Shown here in pieces: positions 51,066 through 59,853 of a DNA stretch of 64,000 nt. Where the stretch lies: contig JAFQBW010000014.1 of the NCBI GenBank assembly GCA_017399555.1, positions 1 through 64,000 on the forward strand. The letters run 5' to 3'. Both the position numbers and the translations under genes were made by a program. The notes under the pieces were generated by a model. It was not told the DNA's origin. It saw only the letters and a list, made by a program, of their open reading frames with translations, and did not search any database. This DNA is from Methanocorpusculum sp. Its GTDB lineage: Archaea > Halobacteriota > Methanomicrobia > Methanomicrobiales > Methanocorpusculaceae. Positions within the stretch are counted from its first letter, which is position 1; each line of letters begins with the position of its first letter.

Positions 51066-51917
51066 ATGGTTAAAGTAGCAGCATTCGGTATGGGCCGCAT
51101 TGGAGGAGAAGCGGCCTACATCTCCGCGGTCAACGGATTTGCCGACGAGCTTGTAATATACGACATCATGCCGGAATTTCTGCATGCACAGAAACTCGAC
51201 CTGATGCACGGCGCAGACATTCCCATCTCCACCAATATTGCAGATATGAAGGATGCGGACTACTGCATCTTCTCTGCCGGATACTCGCGTTCGCCAAACG
51301 TCAAAACCCGCGCAGACTTATTCGACAAAAACCTCCCGATTGCCCGCGAGGCGGCAGAACAGCTCAAGGGATTTTCCGGAAAACTGATTGTCATCACCAA
51401 CCCGATGGATGTCTTTACCTGGTACTTCGCAAAGCACGCAGGCCTTGACGAAGGACAGGTTGTCGGATTCGGCGGACTCTTAGACAGCCGCAGATTTACC
51501 GTTGCGCTTTCCTCTATGGGAATCAAAGAGGAAGGAATGGTCCTTGGAGAACACGGAGAAAACCAGGTCCCGGTTTTCTCCAAGCTTTCCGTCGATGTTC
51601 CGGAAGCTGTCCGCGAGGAAGTTCTCTTAGGCCTTCGCGGCTCTTCCATGCCGGTCATCAAAGGAAAGGGCGGCACTGTCTTCGGCCCGGCATACCACAT
51701 CGCAAACATGATGCAGAAGATTGAGAAAGGGGAAGAGTTCATCTGCTCGCTTCCGGCAAACGGTGCATATGGAATTGACGGATGTTCCATCGGCCTTCCG
51801 GCCCGCGTAACTCGCGATGGGGCAAAGATTAACGAGAACTTAAAACTTGACGACTGGGAAACCGCAAAACTCAACGCTGCAGCAGAGTTCCTCACTGGCC
51901 TTTGCCGGAGAGTCTAA
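51066..51917 (+). CDS. mdh: Malate dehydrogenase, LDH/MDH superfamily
   Basis: 283 residues, slightly short for the family. The NAD-binding start is VKVAAFGMGRIGGEAAY. The loop AGYSRSPNVKTRADL has Arg at the position that marks malate rather than lactate specificity. ITNPMDVFTWY and the catalytic His in LGEHGENQVPVFS are present. It interconverts malate and oxaloacetate, a step in the partial reductive TCA path of methanogens. It ends directly before polB (ATG one base after the stop), an unusual pairing. Confidence 0.88.
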   Translation: MVKVAAFGMGRIGGEAAYISAVNGFADELVIYDIMPEFLHAQKLDLMHGADIPISTNIADMKDADYCIFSAGYSRSPNVKTRADLFDKNLPIAREAAEQLKGFSGKLIVITNPMDVFTWYFAKHAGLDEGQVVGFGGLLDSRRFTVALSSMGIKEEGMVLGEHGENQVPVFSKLSVDVPEAVREEVLLGLRGSSMPVIKGKGGTVFGPAYHIANMMQKIEKGEEFICSLPANGAYGIDGCSIGLPARVTRDGAKINENLKLDDWETAKLNAAAEFLTGLCRRV

Positions 51918-54305
51918 ATGGAAATCGCCATCAATCAGGCTGAATACTCAAACACTCCGGCAGGTCCTGTAGTCCACATCTTCGGACGCGAAGCAGACGG
52001 CACTGCACACGAGGTCAAGGTCACCGGATTTCGTCCCTACTTCTGGGTTCGGGAAAGCGAAGCGCATCGCCCGCACCAGAAAAATGTGACCGTCACAGAC
52101 GACAAAGCATTCTCTATCAAAGGCGAGCCGCTCATTCGCCTTTACACCGAAAAACCGGGAGATGTGCGTGCGGCCCGCGAGAACTATCACCACTTCGAAG
52201 CAGATATCCCCTTCGCCACCCGTTTCCTGATTGACTTAGGTCTTACAGGAGGCGTCTCCTTCCCGGCAGAAACCTGCAGTTACACCGAACTCTCCCCCGC
52301 ACATGTTCTCTCGAAGGCAAGAGTCTGCATGTGCGATATCGAGTGTGACGACCGATACGGATTCCCGGAGGCGGAACGCGATGCGATTAACTGCATTACC
52401 TGCCATGACTCCTTTGACGACTGTTACACCACTTTCTTCCTCAACGGAGAGACTCCGCTTACCGTAGCAGAGCCGCTTCCAAACGGCTGTTTTGACGAAA
52501 GCCGCCACAAAATTCTTGCCTTCGACTCCGAGCGGGAACTCTTCAAGGCATTTATCGCATACATTCAGGAAAAAAATCCTGACATCTTATCCGGCTGGAA
52601 CTTTGCAGATTTCGATGCCGCCTATATCTTAAAGCGGGCAGAAGTCCTCGGCTTCAAGCCGGATGTGTTCGCACGGCTTCCGGGCGTTGTTGACCGAAAC
52701 GCCATGCGCGGAAGAGTCATCTTCGATTTGCTTACCGCATACAAGAAGATGCAGAGCGGACAGAAAGAATCCTACCGCCTGGATGCTATTGCAGAAGAGG
52801 AACTTGGAGAGCGCAAGGTTCGCTATACCGGAACACTCGGAGACCTCTGGAACAACGATCCCTTGAAGATGATTGAGTACAACTTCAAGGATGTGGAGCT
52901 GTGTGTCGGCATCAACCGCAAAAACAGCATCGTTGAGTTCTTCCAGGAGGTCTCGCGCTATGTGGGATGCCCGCTTGACAAGACACTCAACTCCTCCAAC
53001 GTGGTTGACATCTTCATCCTCCGCCGGGCATTCGGGAAGTTTGTGCTCCCGTCCAAAGGAAACGGAGTCGGTGAAGAGTTCGAGGGAGCGACCGTCTTTG
53101 CTCCATCCAAAGGCGTCTGCGAAAACGTCATCGTCCTCGACTTAAAGTCGCTCTACCCGATGGCCATGATGACCTTAAACGCCTCGCAGGAGACCAAGTC
53201 TCCGGACGGCGAAATCCATGCGCCAAACGGTATCCGCTTCAAAAAATCGCCGGACGGACTGACCAGAAGTATCATCAGCGAACTGCTGACGGAAAGGGAC
53301 AACAAGAAAAAACTCAGAAACACCTTCCCCTACGGCTCTGATGAGTACAACCTCTACGACATGCAGCAGAATGTCTTAAAGGTCATCATGAACTCGTACT
53401 ACGGTGTTTCCGGCTTTGCCCGCTTCCGCCTCTACGACAGAGACATTGGATCAGCGGTTACTTCCGTTGGCCGCGCCATTATCCAGCACACCAGAAAAAT
53501 CATCAACGACAACGGATACGAAGTAATCTATGGAGATACCGATTCCTGCTTTGTCCAGCTCCCGATGGTGTCTCAGGAAGAGACTATTCAGATTGCTCGA
53601 AAGCTCGAGGAGGAACTGAATGCAAGCTATCCTTCCTTCTCCAGGGAAACGCTCGGTGCAGATGTCAGTTACTTCTCGATTAAGTTCGAGAAGATTTACC
53701 GCCGGTTCTTCCAGGGAGGAGCAAAGAAGCGGTACGCAGGTCATCTGACCTGGAAGGAAGGGCAGGAGATTGACAAAATCGACATCGCCGGATTTGAGAT
53801 GAAACGCTCCGACTCCGCCCACATTACCCGCGAGGCGCAGGGAACGGTTCTGGAGATGATTCTGAAGGGCAACGGAAAGTCCGACATCAAAGGATACCTC
53901 CCGCAGATTCTCAAGGACTACCGTGCAGGACGCTATCCGCTGGAAAAAGCCGGTATTCCTGGCGGCATCAACAAAGCGCTGGATGATTATGAGCGCCTGG
54001 ATGCTCACGGACGCGGAGCAAAATACGCCAATCAGTATCTTGGAACCGACTTCAAACGCGGAAGCAAGCCGAAGCGGGTGTACATCAAACGCATCCTAAA
54101 TCCGGATAAGTATCCGGAGACCGATGTCATCTGCTTTGAGTATCCGGATCAGATTCCGGAAGACGCCTTTGAAATCGACTGGGATTTAATGCTCGAGAAA
54201 ACCATTCAGGCCCCGCTGAACCGGATTTTCGATGCGCTCGGCTGGGACTGGGATGAGTTTGACCCGAAGGTCGCAAAAAAGACAACTCTGGATATGTTCT
54301 TCTAA
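51918..54305 (+). CDS. polB: Family B replicative DNA polymerase
   Basis: 795 residues, usual for euryarchaeal PolB. The 3'-5' exonuclease motifs are CDIECDDRYG (Exo I), SGWNFADFDAAYI (Exo II) and YNFKDVELC (Exo III). Polymerase motifs are DLKSLYPMAM (A), KVIMNSYYGVSG (B) and YGDTDSC (C), with KRYAGH further on. It lacks an evident PIP box at the very end, though DMFF near the C terminus may serve. It copies the genome with proofreading, together with the clamp and RFC clamp loader. Translationally linked to mdh. Confidence 0.95.
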   Translation: MEIAINQAEYSNTPAGPVVHIFGREADGTAHEVKVTGFRPYFWVRESEAHRPHQKNVTVTDDKAFSIKGEPLIRLYTEKPGDVRAARENYHHFEADIPFATRFLIDLGLTGGVSFPAETCSYTELSPAHVLSKARVCMCDIECDDRYGFPEAERDAINCITCHDSFDDCYTTFFLNGETPLTVAEPLPNGCFDESRHKILAFDSERELFKAFIAYIQEKNPDILSGWNFADFDAAYILKRAEVLGFKPDVFARLPGVVDRNAMRGRVIFDLLTAYKKMQSGQKESYRLDAIAEEELGERKVRYTGTLGDLWNNDPLKMIEYNFKDVELCVGINRKNSIVEFFQEVSRYVGCPLDKTLNSSNVVDIFILRRAFGKFVLPSKGNGVGEEFEGATVFAPSKGVCENVIVLDLKSLYPMAMMTLNASQETKSPDGEIHAPNGIRFKKSPDGLTRSIISELLTERDNKKKLRNTFPYGSDEYNLYDMQQNVLKVIMNSYYGVSGFARFRLYDRDIGSAVTSVGRAIIQHTRKIINDNGYEVIYGDTDSCFVQLPMVSQEETIQIARKLEEELNASYPSFSRETLGADVSYFSIKFEKIYRRFFQGGAKKRYAGHLTWKEGQEIDKIDIAGFEMKRSDSAHITREAQGTVLEMILKGNGKSDIKGYLPQILKDYRAGRYPLEKAGIPGGINKALDDYERLDAHGRGAKYANQYLGTDFKRGSKPKRVYIKRILNPDKYPETDVICFEYPDQIPEDAFEIDWDLMLEKTIQAPLNRIFDALGWDWDEFDPKVAKKTTLDMFF

Positions 54306-54316
54306 CCCCTCATCCT

Positions 54317-54877
54317 TTAACCGTAATACTTGTCTATCCCGCCAAAACCAGCAATCAGCTTTCCATTACGAGTCTTGTTAATAAAACTAGTAAGTCGTTT
54401 TTTGAATTCGTCAGGACGTTTTCTTGCCGCATCTATATAGGCAATACGAATACGCTTATATGGCTCTGATAATTTCTTGTAGTTTTCCCACGCAAGCGTA
54501 TCTGCTTTTATGGTATCAAGTATGTCGCTGGGAAATATGTATGGCGCACGAATAATAGGTAATACCTCATCTCTCACCTTCGGGTGAATCATCCCTTGTT
54601 CCTCGAGCCAAATCAGTCGTTCTATATTCGGGCGTGAATATGAACTTCCTCTTTTCCTTGGTGTAAACCGCTGTGCACGATGTGTCGGGTCTATGTGTTT
54701 AATTGTGCTGTCTATCCAGCCAAAGCAAAGTGCTTCTTCTACTGCATCATTATATGAAAGTGATTTGTCTCCGGATTCCTTCATTGGAAACACAAACCAT
54801 ATTTCATTTTCTGTTTCAAAGTGCTCTGCAAGCCAGTTTCGCCATATGCCCCGCTCACTTGTATAAAATATGTTCAC
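54317..54877 (-). CDS. YdeI/OmpD-associated (bacteriocin-protection-like) family protein
   Basis: 186 residues: RNWLAEHFETENEIWFVF, YNDAVEEALCFGWIDSTIK, RAQRFTPRKRGSSYSRPN and the C-terminal YKRIRIAYIDAARKRPDEFKKRL. This is the pattern of the widespread YdeI family, whose name comes from a role in resistance to colicin-like agents in Enterobacteria. Its biochemical activity is unknown. It is convergent with polB with a 11-nt gap. Codon use looks more AT-rich than in polB, which hints at transfer. Confidence 0.8.
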   Translation of the reverse strand: MNIFYTSERGIWRNWLAEHFETENEIWFVFPMKESGDKSLSYNDAVEEALCFGWIDSTIKHIDPTHRAQRFTPRKRGSSYSRPNIERLIWLEEQGMIHPKVRDEVLPIIRAPYIFPSDILDTIKADTLAWENYKKLSEPYKRIRIAYIDAARKRPDEFKKRLTSFINKTRNGKLIAGFGGIDKYYG

Positions 54878-54979
54878 TCTCTCATTCCCGACAAATTTAG
54901 CTTCTTAAAAATAAAATGAAGAGAGAGGGACAGCTGAAAATCGAGCTGTTCCTCTTCCCTGCAGTACGTCTTTTCATCT

Positions 54980-55612
54980 TTAAATCTTCAGCCGGTTCTT
55001 TTTGATTTTTCTATAGCGCATATATGCAAGAGCCAGCACAACAAGCCAGCCTGCAAGGAATGCATAGAGAATCATCTCGCGGTTTTCTTCATAGAAGGTC
55101 AGCGAGACAGCTTTCGTCTGGGTAAAGGTGACAACGGTCTGCTCCGCATCCGCGGAAATTACACCGCCTCCTGACACAGTTCCAAGAATCAGGTGTCCGG
55201 TGGTGTAGGGTTTGGGAAGGGTTACCGTCACATTATATGCGGTCGGGAACTTCGCATATACAAATCCGCCGGCAATCGGAAGCGAATAGGTCAGCGTATA
55301 GTTTCCTTCGGGAAACGTCAGTGTCCCTTTCGTATTCTTCGGTTCAACAACCGTTCCGTTTTCATTCGTCAGCGTCAGATTGCGGACATCTTCCAGTGCC
55401 ACATCCTCACCTAAGAGGCCGGGCATTACCAGAAGGTATGATGAACCGGAAAACTTCGCCTCGGCATACAGCACCGAGCCGTTTTCCGAAACCGTAAAGT
55501 CCGCGGTGTTGGCAGCCGCAGGGACTGCCAGCAGAAGGACTGCGAGAGCCAGACTTACAGCACAGAGAGCAGTGCTTCGATAGTTGGGTCGATTTCGATT
55601 GGGGCTGCGCAT
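54980..55612 (-). CDS. DUF5803-like membrane-anchored secreted protein
   Basis: 210 residues: a signal peptide (about 15-33, ending VPAAANT), a beta-rich extracytoplasmic domain (TADFTVSENGSVLYAEAKFSGSSYLLVMPGL, NYTLTYSLP), a C-terminal helix (EMILYAFLAGWLVVLALAYM) and a basic tail. The architecture matches DUF5803 of methanogens and haloarchaea, with no known function. The ATG at 55612 lies inside thrC and gives a 58-nt overlap; no other start is available before the signal peptide. The overlap suggests coupling to thrC. Confidence 0.7.
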   Translation of the reverse strand: MRSPNRNRPNYRSTALCAVSLALAVLLLAVPAAANTADFTVSENGSVLYAEAKFSGSSYLLVMPGLLGEDVALEDVRNLTLTNENGTVVEPKNTKGTLTFPEGNYTLTYSLPIAGGFVYAKFPTAYNVTVTLPKPYTTGHLILGTVSGGGVISADAEQTVVTFTQTKAVSLTFYEENREMILYAFLAGWLVVLALAYMRYRKIKKNRLKI

Positions 55613-56754
55613 TGCTTAATAACAGTTTCCGGATCTTTTAACAGGTGACCGGTGACAACACAGACAATCTTCTCGTCTGCATCAAGGAGTCCCTGCTCTG
55701 CCATCTTCTTGATACCTGCAACAGATGCAGCAGATGCCGGCTCAACGCCGATACCTTCAAGGCGTGCTAAGTCGCGCTGCATGGCAAGGATTTCCTCGTC
55801 GGTGACGAACTCTGCAGTACCGTTTGTCTCGCGGATTGCGCGGAGAGCTTTTTCTGCATTGACCGGGGCGCCGATACGGATTGCGGATGCAACAGTCTCC
55901 GGGTTCTTTTCGACAACAACTTCCGGCAGGTTGCCCTTAATTGCGTTAACAACCGGCATGGCACCTTCTGCCTGAATTGCGGTCATCTTTGGAAGAGAGT
56001 CGATGAAGCCAATTTCCTTCCACTCAGTCAGTCCCTTGTAGACAGCAGAGATGTTTCCTGCGTTTCCAACCGGTAAGACGAAGCGGTCCGGAACACAGCC
56101 GAGCTGGTCAACAGCCTCGAAACCGATGGTCTTCTGACCTTCAAGGCGGTATGGGTTGATGGAGTTTAAGAGATAAATGCCGTGGGAGACACAAAGCTCG
56201 TGAACCATCTCTAATGCACGGTCGAAGTTTCCGCGAATGGAGATGACCTTTGCGCCGTGCATTAATGCCTGGGCAACTTTACCAAGAGCAACATGTCCTG
56301 CGGGGAGAAGGACAACGCCCGGCATTCCTGCCTTTGCGGCATAGACAGCCATGGATGCAGAGGTGTTTCCGGTGGATGCGCAGGCGACAATGTTCTTGCC
56401 GAGCTGCTTTGCCATGGAAACACCAAGGGTCATTCCTCTGTCCTTGAAGGAACCTGACGGGTTCATACCCTCGTGCTTGACGTAGAGGTTCTTTAATCCA
56501 AGCTCTTCACCAAGGCGCTTTGCGTGATAGAGCGGAGTTCCGCCTTCCTGTAAAGTGACCGGCTCAATCTTGACCGGCAGGAACTCTTTGTATCTCCATA
56601 CACCAATCTTTCTGCTCTGCAGTTCCTCGCGGGTAACAGTAATTTTGTCGAGGTCGTATTTTACTGCGAGCAGGTGTCCGCATTTTTCACAGTTATACAC
56701 AATTGCGTCGGGGGAGTACTCCGCACCGCAGTGTACACAGACGAGTTTATACAT
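55555..56754 (-). CDS. thrC: Threonine synthase
   Basis: 399 residues. An N-terminal zinc ribbon (CVHCGAEYSPD...CEKCG) precedes the PLP fold type II core with the lysine in NPSGSFKDRGMTLG, ACASTGNTSAS and LPVGNAGNISAVYKG. Converts O-phosphohomoserine to threonine. The N-terminal zinc ribbon is common in the archaeal subgroup. It overlaps the DUF5803-like gene by 58 nt. Cysteate synthase of the coenzyme M pathway is a close relative and cannot be fully ruled out from sequence alone. Confidence 0.88.
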   Translation of the reverse strand: MYKLVCVHCGAEYSPDAIVYNCEKCGHLLAVKYDLDKITVTREELQSRKIGVWRYKEFLPVKIEPVTLQEGGTPLYHAKRLGEELGLKNLYVKHEGMNPSGSFKDRGMTLGVSMAKQLGKNIVACASTGNTSASMAVYAAKAGMPGVVLLPAGHVALGKVAQALMHGAKVISIRGNFDRALEMVHELCVSHGIYLLNSINPYRLEGQKTIGFEAVDQLGCVPDRFVLPVGNAGNISAVYKGLTEWKEIGFIDSLPKMTAIQAEGAMPVVNAIKGNLPEVVVEKNPETVASAIRIGAPVNAEKALRAIRETNGTAEFVTDEEILAMQRDLARLEGIGVEPASAASVAGIKKMAEQGLLDADEKIVCVVTGHLLKDPETVIKQCAAPIEIDPTIEALLSVL

Positions 56755-56837
56755 GCCTATGTATTGGCGTGCTTACATTAGAAGGGTTTCGCTCAGAGGA
56801 GGGAAAGATGCGGGTTGAAAAAAAGGAGGGTGTTATC

Positions 56838-57602
56838 TCAGCTCAAATCACGGTTCTGTTTCTTTGCCGGAACACCGGATGCGGGAAGGAAAATAATCCA
56901 GAGGATGACCGCAGCAGGGATTCCAACGAATGCCGGAAGGCTGAAGATAAAGGATGCCGCGCAGAGGATTACCGCGGCAATCAGAAGAATGACAGTGTAC
57001 ACACGCGGGCGTACATCGGTTCCGTCTCCAAGGATTTTCCCGCGGAGTCTGCGGAAGGAGAAGGGATAGAGGTAGTGGATGCCTGCGATATCACAGGTGT
57101 CTTCGACTAAGTGCATGAAGCATCCGAAGAGGAAGGAGCCGCCGAAGAGGAAGATGAACGGATTGTTTGCGAGGAATGCAAGTCCCGGGATGAAGGAGAG
57201 AGCAAAGCAGACAAGCCAGATGTAGAACGTGAGAAGAGCGGACATGCAGAGGATGCCGATTGGAGAGTGCGGAAGTTCGCGGTGTCCCTGCTTTGCGTAA
57301 ATCTTGTCGCCGAAGATCAGGTGGAAGACGAAGCGCACCGGTTTGTAGCAGAGGATGTTAATGGTATGCCCGAAGACAGGGGTTAAGAAGAACTTCTTTC
57401 CCTTCGCTCCGGGAATTTCTGCGTGGAAAATGGCTGAGCCTTTGCCCATGTCAACATCAGGGGTGATGGAGCCAAGAAAAGCACCAAGAATGAAGAGGAC
57501 AGCGCCAAGGATGGCGGTCGGAGTGGTAAGCGTTGGGATTGTTGGGGCAAGGATTAGGATGGCTGTTGCCAGCGTAAGGATGATGTGGGTTACTCCTTTC
57601 AT
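56838..57602 (-). CDS. YdjM-type membrane-bound metal-dependent hydrolase
   Basis: 254 residues, MKGVTHIILTLATAILI at the N terminus followed by about five more hydrophobic segments. The family's His/Asp residues are visible in GVTH, SITPDVDMGKGSAIFH, GHTINILC, QGHRELPHSPIG and CFMHLVEDTCD. YdjM/YvfT-like proteins are membrane enzymes with a predicted zinc site and unknown substrate. It lies between the flippase and threonine synthase genes on the same strand. Confidence 0.78.
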   Translation of the reverse strand: MKGVTHIILTLATAILILAPTIPTLTTPTAILGAVLFILGAFLGSITPDVDMGKGSAIFHAEIPGAKGKKFFLTPVFGHTINILCYKPVRFVFHLIFGDKIYAKQGHRELPHSPIGILCMSALLTFYIWLVCFALSFIPGLAFLANNPFIFLFGGSFLFGCFMHLVEDTCDIAGIHYLYPFSFRRLRGKILGDGTDVRPRVYTVILLIAAVILCAASFIFSLPAFVGIPAAVILWIIFLPASGVPAKKQNRDLS

Positions 57603-57644
57603 GAGGTAATATGGGAAGCGCGGAGGGATAAAAGGTGCGGGAGG

Positions 57645-59117
57645 TCAGAGCCATTTCGGCCAGGGGATGCCGAAGGTTTTGACCATTCCTGCGATTTCAT
57701 CGCGAATGCCGCGGTCAATCTTAAAGAGGAGGAAGAAATAAATGAATGCTCCGACTGCCACCGGAATCAGGGTGAGAATAACGTTGTCTAACGGAACGAA
57801 GAGGGTATAGATAAAGACAAAGATTCCCATGACTGCCGCAGAGATTATGATGTGGAAAATGGGGCGTATCTCAATTCTAATGGAGATATACAGTCTGAGG
57901 AAATACACGATTAAGACTGCATTCAGGCTGTAGCTGATAAGGGTGGAAATGGCCGCGCCGTTGATTCCGAGGATTGGAATTAAGATGCAGTTTAAGATGA
58001 TGTTTACGACCGCAGCAGTAGCTGTTGCATAGAAGGACTGTTTTGCATGGTCGGATGCGGAAAGTGCGGTTCCAAGGAAGGTAGTAAAGACAGATACTAT
58101 CTGCACTGCGAAGAGAATACAGCAGGCAGCAGCTCCTGCGGCAAAGTCTGCTCCGTAGAAATAATAGAGGAGTTTGTCTGCGAGGAAAATTCCGCCGAAG
58201 AGAACCGGCACTGCCAGGATAAGACCGAAGGTAATTCCGCGGGATACTGGATAGACAATCTTTTCCCACTCGTTATCTTTGCTCCAGCGGCTGATTTTCG
58301 GCGTCAGTGTTGGAGCAATAGCTGCGGTGATAAAGGCGGCGGCTGAGGTGAACTGGAATGCTGTGCGGTACACACCCACATCTCCGTTGGTCATAAAGTA
58401 TCCAATGAATATAGTGTCAGTGTAAGAGAATGCAAGCGATCCGGTACTGATTAAGAAAATCCAGAATCCGTAGGCAAAGAGACTTTTGATGTGACGGAAA
58501 CCGAACTTTGCCGGTCTGAAGGTGAAGTATTTGAGGCAGAGAATTCCGGAGACAATAATACCTGCAATGTATCCGCCAATCAGTCCGTAAACAGAATATC
58601 CCAGAAGTACTGTTCCAATCTGGACAATGATGCGGGAAAGTTCACCAATCCCTACTCCGACATTTTTGACGCCGACATGCCCTAATCCATAGACACCCAT
58701 AGTGATGGTGTTGCCGAATGCGGCTGCGGCTATGGTGAGGATGATGCAGAGGACGATATTGTATTCCTGCAAATCAATAAAGAGCGGACTTAATGTCAGC
58801 AGGATAACAGTTGAGACGACGATAAGAAGTCCCCTGAGGCAGGCATATGCGGTCAGATATTCATTCTGCTCTTTTCCTTCCGAGATTCGTTTGACGGCTG
58901 CCTGTCCAAAACCGCCGTCACCTATCATATTGAAGATTCCATAATAGGCAACGAAGAGGTAGTAAACTCCCATCAGGTCTTTTCCAAGGATATGGGAAAA
59001 GAGCATGGTGGAGAAGAATCCAATGAGGGTAATAAGAACGGTGAAAAATAACGAGAGCGTACTCTGCCGCTGGATTGCCGAAAGCGACATGATACGGGAA
59101 AAGAACGGTATTTTCAT
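57645..59117 (-). CDS. Wzx-like polysaccharide flippase
   Basis: 490 residues with 12-14 hydrophobic segments, typical of the MATE-like polysaccharide transporter superfamily. MSLSAIQRQSTLSLFFTVLITLIGF leads the N terminus, with YLTAYACLRGLLIV and VGVYRTAFQFTSAAAF further on. It should flip lipid-linked oligosaccharide across the membrane. It could serve the glycan locus at 7.5-20.9 kb, which has no flippase of its own in the window (inference). Confidence 0.85.
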   Translation of the reverse strand: MKIPFFSRIMSLSAIQRQSTLSLFFTVLITLIGFFSTMLFSHILGKDLMGVYYLFVAYYGIFNMIGDGGFGQAAVKRISEGKEQNEYLTAYACLRGLLIVVSTVILLTLSPLFIDLQEYNIVLCIILTIAAAAFGNTITMGVYGLGHVGVKNVGVGIGELSRIIVQIGTVLLGYSVYGLIGGYIAGIIVSGILCLKYFTFRPAKFGFRHIKSLFAYGFWIFLISTGSLAFSYTDTIFIGYFMTNGDVGVYRTAFQFTSAAAFITAAIAPTLTPKISRWSKDNEWEKIVYPVSRGITFGLILAVPVLFGGIFLADKLLYYFYGADFAAGAAACCILFAVQIVSVFTTFLGTALSASDHAKQSFYATATAAVVNIILNCILIPILGINGAAISTLISYSLNAVLIVYFLRLYISIRIEIRPIFHIIISAAVMGIFVFIYTLFVPLDNVILTLIPVAVGAFIYFFLLFKIDRGIRDEIAGMVKTFGIPWPKWL

Positions 59118-59180
59118 GATTTCTGGTTCGTATCCATATGTTTCAACGGGAGATGTTATGAAGATGTTGGAGGCCTGGGT

Positions 59181-59552
59181 TTATTCTCCTCGCATCCCCA
59201 CGTGAATCGGGCAGCCTTCTTCCTCATGCCCGCCGTTTTTCTGCACCCATTCCAGAAGCGGGATTAACAGTTCGCGAAGCTCCCATCCGGAAACTGTCAG
59301 ATAGTACTGCACCGTCGGCGGCATGGTATCAGATACTTTTCGCTCGACTAAATTCTGCGCCTCCAAATCCTTGAGGGTGTTTGAAAGGGTTTTCGAGCTC
59401 ACGTTGCAGAGTGCCCGCTTGAGTTCATTAAATCCCGCAGAACCGGAATTTCCGATTACGGCGATTACCATCAACGCCCATTTTTTGCTTATCGTATCCA
59501 GAATCCCGTGCAGCGGGCAGAAACAGATTTGTGTGTGTGCTGGTTTCTCCAA
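59181..59552 (-). CDS. HxlR-family transcriptional regulator
   Basis: 123 residues from a TTG start at 59552, supported by AGGAG about 10 nt upstream and no other start in frame. HxlR pattern: CPLHGILDTISKKWALMVIAVIG, FNELKRALCNVSSKTLSNTLKDLEAQNLVERKV and PPTVQYYLTVSGWELRELLIPLLEWV. The paired cysteines near the N terminus (CFCP) and a third in the recognition helix region (ALCNVSS) could bind metal. It is divergent from a metallochaperone/P-type ATPase pair, with a perfect palindrome between them, so it probably senses the exported metal (inference). Confidence 0.85.
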   Translation of the reverse strand: MEKPAHTQICFCPLHGILDTISKKWALMVIAVIGNSGSAGFNELKRALCNVSSKTLSNTLKDLEAQNLVERKVSDTMPPTVQYYLTVSGWELRELLIPLLEWVQKNGGHEEEGCPIHVGMRGE

Positions 59553-59580
59553 GGAAATCTTATCTCCTGAGAGTAACTTT

Positions 59581-59604
59581 TTGCTTTATATCGATATAAA
59601 GCAA
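59581..59604. promoter_or_regulatory. Perfect 24-bp palindrome, probable HxlR operator over divergent promoters
   Basis: The half-site TTGCTTTATATC is followed at once by its exact reverse complement. It contains a TATA-like GATATAAAG on each strand, so it should control both the HxlR gene (start at 59552) and the chaperone-ATPase operon (start at 59632). Distances of about 28 bp to each start codon fit this. Confidence 0.75.
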
Positions 59605-59631
59605 ACACTAAGTAACCAAAGGAAACTAACT

Positions 59632-59853
59632 ATGCAGAAATCCTACAAACTTGAAAACCTCTGCTGTGCACACTGCGCGGCAAACATGGAGCACGCAATC
59701 AAAAAAATCTCCGGCGTTCATTCTGCAACTGTTGCCTTCATGACACAGAAACTCATTCTGGAAGCAGAGGAAGCTGACTTCCCGGCAATTCTTGAGGAAG
59801 TAAAGAAAGCAATCCGCAAAGTTGAGCCGGATTGCCACATCATTGAGCCATGA
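59632..59853 (+). CDS. HMA-domain metallochaperone, CopZ-like
   Basis: 73 residues beginning MQKSYKLENLCCAHCAANMEHAI. The CxxC metal site is in CAHC, and the extra Cys before it (CCAHC) is common in Zn/Cd-type domains. It then runs GVHSATVAFMTQKLILEAEEADFPAILEEVKKAIRKVEP, a complete beta-alpha-beta-beta-alpha-beta HMA fold. A GGAAAC lies 7 nt before the ATG. It overlaps the ATPase gene by 4 nt and presumably delivers metal to it; the ATPase lacks its own HMA domain. Confidence 0.9.
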   Translation: MQKSYKLENLCCAHCAANMEHAIKKISGVHSATVAFMTQKLILEAEEADFPAILEEVKKAIRKVEPDCHIIEP

